Assembly (NCBI GenBank): GCA_951640195.1
Contig: OX621176.1
Location: 620,001-684,000 of the forward strand
DNA length: 64,000 nucleotides
Reading direction: 5' to 3'
Source of the DNA: Porpolomopsis calyptriformis
Lineage: Eukaryota > Basidiomycota > Agaricomycetes > Agaricales > Hygrophoraceae
Positions 57,801 to 64,000 of the stretch are shown one piece after another. The translations under genes were made by a program, and so were the position numbers. Positions within the stretch are counted from its first letter, which is position 1; the number at the start of each line of letters is the position of its first letter. The notes beneath the pieces were generated by a model. The model saw only the letters and a list, made by a program, of their open reading frames with translations. It was not told the DNA's origin and ran no database searches.

Positions 57801-58458
57801 GGGAGTGGTCAACTCCGACCAAACGGATAAAGGAGTCATGTTTCAGACTCGAATCGAAGACGTAGAGCTCTTCCTGTGGGGGCAACACTCCGACTCGCAT
57901 ACTACTGAACAGCGTGTCACCAGACGCAAAGGTTAAGGTGCCTTTTGTCCAATTGATGGTGGGGTTGTGTCGCAAGAGCCATGGGAAGCCGAGGATGACC
58001 TGTTGCTTTTTTCCTAAGTTGGTGACCTCCAACCGGATTCGTTCTCGAAAGGATAGATCTGGTGCCTCAATAAACAGGTCTGTATCGTGCGTGATGGGAC
58101 CTCCTCGGTTCTCGGAACCATCAGCGTTTCGTACCGGTATAACCTCATCCAACAGATAGGTCGATATCTCCATTTGACGAACGAATGCTTCGTCAATAAA
58201 ATTCCCTGAGGCGCCAGAGTCAATGAGTGCTATGATAGCCACTCGTCGAAGATTGTCGGCACTCGTGATCCAAAGATAGAATTCGAGAGCGCCTTTGCCC
58301 TGTTCAAGTGTGCCAAGAAAACGAAAACTTTTCATAGATGGTGGTACACATACATGGGACACAGCCAAAGTGCTCGGGCTTTTAGCACTTGGCCGGACTA
58401 AAAATCCTTTTGCTCTTTTAACGCTCGAGCTAGCGCAGCCCGTCTCTCCTTGTTCCAA
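54838..58458 (-). CDS. pol: Pol polyprotein of the chromovirus
   Basis: About 1,206 codons in the -1 frame relative to gag, overlapping it by 61 nt. The first codon of the open frame is TTG, so it is presumably reached by frameshifting. Domains: aspartic protease DSGASGNF at residue 80; reverse transcriptase with VIDIRWGFNNI and YIDD at about 432; RNase H with LETDASDFGIG at about 578. The integrase has a zinc-binding HSLPHGGHPGIEKTRE...CPTCQQVK and the core ITADLIVELP, DRGTQF and AYHPQTDGQTERTNQELEQY. A C-terminal chromodomain (EYEVEQILQHH...YLVKWVGYPIEEATWEPKKN) is the module that steers chromovirus integration toward modified chromatin. All catalytic residues appear present. Confidence 0.95.
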   Translation of the reverse strand: MEQGETGCASSSVKRAKGFLVRPSAKSPSTLAVSHVCVPPSMKSFRFLGTLEQGKGALEFYLWITSADNLRRVAIIALIDSGASGNFIDEAFVRQMEISTYLLDEVIPVRNADGSENRGGPITHDTDLFIEAPDLSFRERIRLEVTNLGKKQQVILGFPWLLRHNPTINWTKGTLTFASGDTLFSSMRVGVLPPQEELYVFDSSLKHDSFIRLVGVDHSRPVSIEEDIKSFIPSRYHNFWRVFHTAEFDKLPPRRPFDHAINLYPNTKFQVGKLYPLSPYEQIELNKFIDENLRTGRIRPSKSPQAAPFFFAKKAEEINAKGLSAGLRPIQDYRYINSKTIPDRYPLPLLSEILQVPKLATASLFTVIDIRWGFNNIRLKEGDEWKAAFITNRGLFEPTVMFFGLRNSPASFQRMIDVLFKTVLDSGCVHIYIDDILIMGDTPEEIRHWTDETLKLMEKNQLSAKPVKCQMEKTSVTYLGTIISKGQLAINPKKVDAIINWPTPQKLRDLQSFLGTTNFWRRYIKSFSSVVRPLCGLLRKDQPWDWSPLCQKAFEQLKHLVTTAPVLLTPRPDLPYLLETDASDFGIGAVLSQKHDNGWHPVGFFSKSLLPAEYNYPTHDLEMLAIVTSLKYWRYLLEGARDTVLIKTDNLALKYFMQNRSLSRRQARWMEFLGRFDFKIEYSPGVKNKADGLSRRPDHRRTEKEELEGQALLPPERFINAIISMSEPSFMSRLRFPDFNEIPEDIRIKLSDPSSGYSFTDGIVRDAGDRIVVPADVLLRTEIIRSTHSLPHGGHPGIEKTRELVLRNYTWSSAAPDIRVFISSCPTCQQVKLYPSKPTGLLEPIPPSSRPWEEITADLIVELPQSSGYDAVLVVVDRFTKRAHFVPTTSNISAEGVAKLFRDNVWKHHGWPKKIITDRGTQFASKFAKALNTHLGIISGLSTAYHPQTDGQTERTNQELEQYLRLYTNFMQDDWSNWLSPAEFAYNNRQHSSTKHTPFYLDTGQHPFVPSVPAAPTSNPAADTFHDHLTEAREEATKALETAAETIKRFADRKRKDTQLQIGQFVYLDTRNLKTGRPTLKLDVRRTGPFKVLEKIGKVSYRLALPLSWKIHDVFHVSLLRPANINSDLHPEEVDDNLRPPLDVIQEKEEYEVEQILQHHGSTRRRTYLVKWVGYPIEEATWEPKKNLLHAKERILEYEQSIQTAT

Positions 58459-59816
58459 TTTGCGATTCCCATATCCTTCAAGTCGTCCTTTGCCATCCTT
58501 TTTTCCTTTTCGTCGTCCTCTGGTACCTCCTCTATCCGCGCTTCCAATTCTTCTGTATCGACCCGATTGATCGTTCGGACATTCCGTCCTTTGCCTCGAC
58601 CGCGATTTCCTCCTTTTCCTCGGGTAGAGTTTGAGGATTCTTGACGTGCCGGAACGTCTTCAACACGTGGACTTCGACATTCGTTGGCATAGTGTCCCTT
58701 TTTGCCACAATTGTAGCAAGTGATGGAGGAGTTGTCTCGTTTCGCTGTCTTGAGAGAGGCTTCTCTCGATTCTTGTTTAATCGGGGATGAAGTGGTGGTG
58801 GTGGAGCGGGAAGGGTTTCCTCGTGGACTCGATTTGGTTTCAGTCTTCTTTCCTTTTTGATCTCGACTTGACCACAATGCTTGTTTGGCTCGTTGTTCCT
58901 GGTACTGTTCTTCGAACTGGGCCGCTTTCGTCGTCCAGTCCAGCAAAGTCGACGGCATATTGTCCATCGAGTAGATCCGCGTTCGGATCGGCTGGGGGAG
59001 TCTGGCTTTGTAAAACCGAAGTAGAGCAGTCTCGTTGTACTCAGTTCTTGCTGCGTGTTGCATGAACCGAAGGTTGTAGTCTTCTATCGTTCCTGTCATC
59101 TTCACTTTCTCTAGCTCGATCCGCGCTTTCGCCGCTGGGTTGATCCTTCCGAAAGCTTCCCTGAAATCGTCCAAAAATGTTGCATAGTCCCATACGAAAT
59201 TCCTCGTCCTGTCAACTCCTTCTGTGAACAGTCGTCCCCAGGCCCGTGGATTGCCGTCACCGAGGTAGGAGAGCATATAGATGATCTTCTGTTTATCGTT
59301 GTAGTCTTTGATCACAAAGTTGAGTCGACATTGATGAATGAAGTCTTCAAGCTTCTCAGAGGTTCCATCATACTCGGTCGGATCGGCGATCTTGATTTTG
59401 GTGGGGGCTGGAAATGTGGGGGGAGCAGTCGTCTGGGTGGGTAGTTGAGTGGGAAAGGTTGGCTGGGATGGAGGTTGGACGGATTGGGTTCTTCTTGTGG
59501 GATAAACGAAAGGATTCGAGGGGGAAAGTCCAGGTCCCCGAAGCACAGATCGTCGTCGTGGGGGAGGGGTGGCTGGTTCAGATTCTTCGCGTCGACTTTC
59601 TTTGAGAGCTTTCAGCTCCTTTCGGAGCTCTTCATTGACGTCGACTTCGCTGTAGTACCAACCGCGGAACTGGTCGATTTGTGCTCTTAAATCTCTGAGC
59701 TCTTGTTCCATGTTAAATGGGACGACGTCTTCTTCTTCTTCTTGAATGGTAGGGGGGATGTTACTGGGTCCTGGTGCGGGAACGGATTGATCGGCTTCGT
59801 ACTCTTGTTGAGACAT
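58398..59816 (-). CDS. gag: Gag of the chromovirus
   Basis: 472 residues. The N-terminus is acidic with a coiled coil (MEQELRDLRAQIDQF). A proline-rich linker precedes the retrotransposon Gag domain (KIADPTEYDGTSEKLEDFIH, YMLSYLGDGNPRAWGRLF and onward). A CCHC zinc knuckle (CYNCGKKGHYANEC) near residue 380 would bind RNA. A basic RGKGGNRGRGKGRN stretch follows. The frame ends GAT TTT TAG. A run of five T residues there permits a -1 slip into pol. Confidence 0.95.
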   Translation of the reverse strand: MSQQEYEADQSVPAPGPSNIPPTIQEEEEDVVPFNMEQELRDLRAQIDQFRGWYYSEVDVNEELRKELKALKESRREESEPATPPPRRRSVLRGPGLSPSNPFVYPTRRTQSVQPPSQPTFPTQLPTQTTAPPTFPAPTKIKIADPTEYDGTSEKLEDFIHQCRLNFVIKDYNDKQKIIYMLSYLGDGNPRAWGRLFTEGVDRTRNFVWDYATFLDDFREAFGRINPAAKARIELEKVKMTGTIEDYNLRFMQHAARTEYNETALLRFYKARLPQPIRTRIYSMDNMPSTLLDWTTKAAQFEEQYQEQRAKQALWSSRDQKGKKTETKSSPRGNPSRSTTTTSSPIKQESREASLKTAKRDNSSITCYNCGKKGHYANECRSPRVEDVPARQESSNSTRGKGGNRGRGKGRNVRTINRVDTEELEARIEEVPEDDEKEKRMAKDDLKDMGIANWNKERRAALARALKEQKDF

Positions 59817-59979
59817 TGATGTCAGTGATGATGATGAGGGGGAAAGGGGGATGATGGATTGTGCGGGGGTTTGGAATACTATTGGTTGAAAGGGAGTATC
59901 TGAATCTGCAGATGAGAAGATTGACCTTGTTAAGTCTTCGGCAGGATCCAGAGTGGAAGTGGTTTGATGCGCAAGAAGG

Positions 59980-59990
59980 AAGTTCGATTC
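59980..59990 (-). promoter_or_regulatory. Primer-binding site, complementary to the LTR interior
   Basis: On the sense strand, GAATCGAACTT starts 2 nt after the 5' LTR end. It is the exact complement of the 11 nt AAGTTCGATTC at 60095-60085 inside the LTR. It does not begin TGG, so a tRNA 3' CCA end is not the expected primer. Confidence 0.7.
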
Positions 59991-59991
59991 T

Positions 59992-60360
59992 TGTTATGAT
60001 TCGGTAGTCGAAGGGTTTTACTTCTCGCGTTGGAGGGGCTGATGGGGAAATGGAATTCGACTAAAGAGTGGGGGAGCTAACTAGGAATCGAACTTAACCT
60101 ACTGACTAGAAATCAGGCTTTATATACTAACTACCTGAATCACCATGAGTCAGTCGTATGTACGATTACAAAGCGGAATCCGGAATGTGACTAGTGAAGA
60201 GTCACAAAAGGAATATCGGAAACGGAATGTGACTCGTGAAGAGTCGGAAGGAAGGTACATGTGATCAGTCTCTATGTATAGAATGGTAAAACGGAAGGAT
60301 AGACGGAACAGAGACTAATCAAGTATGACTAAGAGAAAAAGGAAAAAGATGTCCGTGACA
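59992..60360 (-). repeat. 5' LTR of the chromovirus (sense on the minus strand)
   Basis: 369 bp, identical in length and, as read, in sequence to the other LTR. It contains a TATA box and the candidate self-primer. Direct sub-repeats with GTGACT(A/C)GTGAAGAGTC lie near 60185-60250. Confidence 0.95.
60119..60126 (-). promoter_or_regulatory. TATA box of the chromovirus LTR
   Basis: TATATAAA on the sense strand. The self-primer candidate begins 31 nt downstream of its first base, where transcription would be expected to start. Confidence 0.65.
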
Positions 60361-60365
60361 GTTAC

Positions 60366-62375
60366 ACCATCAGCAGTGACGGCACATCACACAAGCATCG
60401 CAATTATGAAAGTGCTCACATCTTAATGAGAAGTAACCTGTTGGCCAGCACCTCAATGACAACTGCAGTATCCGAACCATCCTGTCCAACGCGATTCTTT
60501 CTAGGCATCCGATCTGCAACCAATCACACCAGTGAGAGTCAGCTGCAAGGATGGAAGGACTCACTACTCGACCTCTATACCACATACAACGCCAGTCCGC
60601 AAGGGGTGGAGAAACCTGCAAATTTGATGGAGTTTACGGCAAAGATAACAGGTTTGAATACAGATCACGCCGAGGACCAGAAGAAACTGTTCCGCTTGAT
60701 GAGGGAATGGAAATTGTCATGTGACTGGGAGGTACGAGGGGTTGCTGCAATGCTAGCTGCTGTGCCATCGGAGCTCATCTCAGTGTTGATGGAGGAAAAT
60801 GAGGAGAAGTTAGCTGCAGCTGGGGGTATTGCAGGATGGGATGCACTTGGGAAGGAGGAGCAAGATGTGCGAGATAAGGCAGCATGTCGTGCTGTCACCA
60901 TATGATTCGGAAAGCAAGCATATGATCGGCTGGATGCAGAGGCAAAACGCCAAGTGAATCTCTTCATCTGGGTTGGGTGCTGCATGCACAAAGAGATGAA
61001 TTTGGTGAAAGGGGGAAACACAGCCATGATGGGTTATTGGATTGAGAACAACCTCGAAGGTCCAATTTGCTTGATGAATCGTGATAACGCAGCAGCGGCA
61101 GCTGCTAGACCTTCCGCTGCTCAGGAGAGAGCAGAGGAGGTTTCGCAGTGTGGGGCTGTGAAGGCAACGAGCCTTGCTGGAGGAATCTTCAACCACAAAG
61201 ACGATAAAAAAGGACAACACGAGACACTCCAAATATACCTAGAGTCGAAGCTCGGAACAAGAATCAGGTTCCCAGACACGAGTAATACGCGTTATCAGTC
61301 ACACTGTGAAGCCGCCGCTGTTCTCATCGTTCATCTCCAAACCTACATCAACTTTCTGGTATTCATACGTGACAAGAAAGAGGCAAGAACCTTTACGAAC
61401 ATGGAGCAAAATGTCCTGAATGCCTTAAGCAATATTCCAACCATCACCGAGCTCTGTGTTCTTGTTCTTTACCTGCTCTCCATCACATACCCGTATATGC
61501 GAGTGGTTCGGGGACCTGGGAAACTAAATATCAATGTTTTGGACCTTGGGCCACTGCACAAACAGGTGCAGACTCACTGTCAAAATATCATAGATGATCC
61601 TGAACTCCTACTGTCTCCTGAGGCATCGTATGAAACCGGATCTATGGACGGGCAAAGCTGGCAGCGACCTGAGGCATTCTATGTTGTCCAAAGTATGGCC
61701 GCAGACCTCCCTCATCTTCGTGGAGCAACAGTTGCCTTCTTTAAAGGCGCGTTAGAAACGTGGGGCCAGTTCTCTGCAGAGTTTGAGTCTGGTGGTGCAA
61801 TAGCATCCCTGTCATCAGCAGAAAAGGCACTCGCGCACATGGAAACTACCAATGATCCCAATGAAGGGGCACTTGGATCATTTCGAGTTCAATCACGGGT
61901 TGCGCCATCAATTGGATTAGACCAAGGGAATGCGCGATCGATGTATAACCGAAACCAGACAGGGATATATCTCCACGAGCATGCATCAAGGCCACAGGAT
62001 CAACAGTTCCGTTGTCGGGAGGCTCGGGTGGTTGATGGTAGTGGTAGGGCAAAAAGAGATTGTGAGGCAATTGCAAAGGCAGACCGGGCTGTGGTGGAAG
62101 CAGGGCACCGCAAGGATGCTGAACGGCAGAAGAGGAGGGACGATGAAAATGAGCGACTAGACGGTGTCACAGTCATCTTTGACTTTGATAAAATCAGCCC
62201 AAACGAATGGACTAACACGAGGCTTGAAGCCCAGCTTAATTGGTTCCGACGAGAAGATTTCCAAGCTGGGATCAAGACTGTAATACCAATGAAGTCCCGC
62301 TGCACCAAAAAGAACGAAAAACTAGCAGCGTTAGGCAATGCGATTGCGAGACACAACAAAAGAGTACATACTTGA
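60366..62375 (+). pseudogene. 3' part of the split transposase-like gene
   Basis: Continues the frame from 53685. Key segments: TISSDGTSHKHRNYES just after the junction (an acidic residue on a predicted strand); FIWVGCCMHKEMNLVKGGN (CxxH motif) near 60960; AGGIFNHKDDKKGQHETLQ; RFPDTSNTRYQSHCEAAAVL near 61265; NIPTITELCVLVLYLLS; and TNDPNEGALGSFR. An in-frame TGA at 60903-60905, in VTI*FGKQAYD, interrupts the second part, so this copy is dead independently of the insertion. The D...CxxH...DxSNTR...E pattern recalls RNase H-fold DDE transposases such as hAT, with its own signature. Similar long proteins are common in Agaricomycetes, as far as I recall without an assigned function. Confidence 0.65.
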
Positions 62376-63545
62376 GTACTTGATTGTAGGGGAGATTTCA
62401 AGTATTTCATAATACTATTACTAACAGACACTGGCCCGAAGCTTTCGCAGTCATTTCGGAGCGTCCGATGGCCCGATAGAGCGATTGCGGTTTCAGTGCC
62501 ATCGATGAGCTGGAATTGGCGGAGAATATGCGTAGGCGAGACCGTGGGAAGCGAACGATTTTGGAACCGTGGTTGCCACTCCCCAGTGCCATACCGCTGC
62601 TGAAATCATTCCGTCCCATAATCACAGGAAACCGATGGGCACGTAGGCAAAGCTATACAGTCTACTCGCAGCAACTAGCACAATATTGCATATTGCCACA
62701 TGGTAATTATAAAATACATGATCGGTGGACCGTCACCGAAGCTTTAGGTGTAAACCAAAAAAGCGGTCGCACCACAACGCATTTAGGATTTACCCTGAAC
62801 GCTGGATACTCTGTTGTTCCGCAAACTCCACCGTTGCGTTTACGGAAAGACTCACTTTTGGGATGCATGTTCGGTTCCTCGCCCACGTTATCGGGGAGCT
62901 ACCGACAAAATCCGGTTTGAATACAATCCTACGTCAACGACCAGAAGAGACGGACATAAGTTGACATTCGGGAACTATACCCACCATGGTCATCAACGCG
63001 TCTTGTCTCCGATGGGTTAAAACCTTTGGCGAGGTACGCCTTTTCCGGGGGGACCCTTCTTCTAGTCTCGATTCTTAAAGCCGGGGGAGCATCTTTAAAT
63101 CCAGAGCCTTGCGGGTAGACAAATGAGCTTCAACCACATACCTTGCGCGTGCTCCATTTAGTGACACGGGCATGTCTTTGTACGAATACACCACTGCAGC
63201 CTGCACTGAGAATCTCGACGGCGCCGTCATTGGCGCGCCGATCACCAACATTGTCGTCAATCTAGAGAGCACACCGTTTCCCTCCGCCCTGATTTCGAAA
63301 CGTAAACCAAAAGGTCAGTTGAGAGTTGAAACAGACACGTGCACCCCGCTGGCTTTGCAAAAAGCGTCAGTCGTCGACATACGCATTCGAACCATCGTGA
63401 AGTCAGCGCGATACGAAACGCGCGCCCTGCTTTTTCGTAGCGTTTTCTTGAAAGCGTCTCCTTCGGTTTTTGCCTGCCCGATAAGTCCCGCGTCGGTATT
63501 TACTTATCCTCGAAGTCATCTGGACATCCAATCGCGTGCATCATC
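62376..63545. other. Right flank of the transposase-like gene and Spg1 upstream region
   Basis: The candidate right terminal inverted repeat lies at 62572-62591. Open frames at 62516-62920 and 63172-63591 show nothing recognisable. The rest should include the Spg1 promoter and 5' UTR. Confidence 0.4.
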
Positions 63546-64000
63546 ATGTCGTCCCCCTCAACAGCTGCATCTACTTCAAACGTCGCTCTAAACGGCCAGA
63601 ACATAGCCAAAGATACGCAAGGACAGAGCGATGAAAAAAATAGGTCGGTAATTCAGTCAAGTCTCATCCACACAGCTCATCCTCAGGATTGGCGACATAG
63701 TGTGGTGGTGAAAGTTGGCATGGTAGGGGACTCGCAGATAGGCAAGACAAGTCTCATGGTCAAGTATGTGGAAGGCAGCTTTGATGAAGACTATATTCAG
63801 ACGCTGGGTACGAGCTTTTAACATACTTTCTACCACTAGCCGTGTTTACCCCATCCAGGCGTCAACTTTATGGAGAAGACCATCTCCGTAAGACGAACCA
63901 CCATCACTTTCTCAATTTGGGATTTGGGTGGCCAGCGCGAGTTCGTCAACATGTTGCCCCTGGTCTGTAATGATGCCGTTGCCATCCTTTTCATGTTCGA
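63546..64000 (+). CDS. spg1: Spg1/Tem1 septation GTPase, partial (runs off the window)
   Basis: After an N-terminal extension of about 55 residues the GTPase begins: [20 protein letters not shown] (G1 P-loop), [16 protein letters not shown], an intron at about 63808-63857, then [35 protein letters not shown] (G3, DLGGQ) and [18 protein letters not shown] in place of the Ras DTAGQE is diagnostic of the Spg1/Tem1 group, which triggers the septation initiation or mitotic exit network. The gene continues past 64000. Confidence 0.92.

Larger units (their letters stand above)
53686..60360 (-). mobile_element. Complete Ty3/gypsy chromovirus, 6,675 bp
   Basis: Two 369-bp LTRs (53686-54054 and 59992-60360) appear identical base for base and begin TG and end CA. 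A 5-bp duplication flanks them. Inside, on the minus strand, are gag (59816-58398), pol (58458-54838, order PR-RT-RNaseH-INT-chromodomain) and an extra ORF (54713-54135). No stop or frameshift interrupts the frames, so the copy could be autonomous and the insertion is very recent. Domain order and chromodomain place it in the chromoviruses; the priming signal resembles the Tf1/sushi group. Confidence 0.96.

Noticed and set aside
53686..60360. Integrated virus with an envelope gene
   Set aside because: The extra ORF lacks a signal peptide and membrane segment; gag-pol with chromodomain, LTRs and a 5-bp TSD define a chromovirus retrotransposon.
62376..63545. Open frames at 62516-62920 and 63172-63591 as genes
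   Set aside because: No recognisable motif, no convincing splice context, and the second overlaps the Spg1 start in another frame.

Overview
The window looks like nuclear DNA of an Agaricomycete fungus. Genes are close-packed on both strands and broken by many introns of about 48-80 bp with GTNNGN...YAG borders. Several families are typical of mushroom-forming fungi: a STAND NTPase with TPR repeats, a CFEM protein, a 7TM Git3/CAR-like receptor and a chromodomain gypsy element. The overall flavour resembles Rhizoctonia/Ceratobasidiaceae, but that placement is inference. All gene calls come from reading translations and splice signals by eye.

Layout. 0.2-5.9 kb: WASP/Las17 actin nucleation factor, a HyuB-only oxoprolinase homologue, and a UBR7-like protein divergent from it. 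6.3-15.6 kb: an NB-ARC/TPR receptor-like gene with a 126-bp repeat array, a DUF1295 membrane protein, a broken CFEM gene, and a decayed second copy of the NB-ARC/TPR gene. 16-20.7 kb: acyl-CoA oxidase-like protein and a monocarboxylate-type MFS transporter. 20.9-30.8 kb: spindle midzone protein Ase1/PRC1 and DNA polymerase epsilon Pol2 in tandem. 31-35.1 kb: CAMK-like kinase with a long disordered tail. 35.6-43.3 kb: housekeeping and secretory genes (Snc-type R-SNARE, ribosomal eL24, GNA1, Hym1/Mo25, Sec61-beta, VAMP7-type R-SNARE) plus a 65-bp perfect palindrome. 43.9-52.4 kb: 7TM receptor, membrane-protein remnants, RING protein, intron-bearing tRNA-Gly(GCC), V-ATPase subunit E, and CIA30. 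52.4-62.6 kb: a transposase-like gene of a family I cannot name, split by a 6,675-bp Ty3/gypsy chromovirus with apparently identical LTRs. The window ends inside a Spg1/Tem1 GTPase gene.

Most striking observations. (1) The sequence next to the chromovirus 5' LTR is complementary over 11 nt to the LTR segment 31 nt downstream of a TATA box, the arrangement expected for Tf1/sushi-type self-priming. The element also has an extra coiled-coil ORF after pol. (2) The element sits in a gene with a D...CxxH...DxSNTR pattern suggesting an undescribed transposase group, with candidate terminal inverted repeats. (3) The Snc gene has an intron inside its ATG and exons of 8 and 16 nt. eL24 and Sec61-beta have first coding exons of 3 nt and VAMP7 one of 9 nt. 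(4) Sec61-beta and VAMP7 share a 66-bp bidirectional promoter. (5) Three 54-nt GC-AG introns are inferred.
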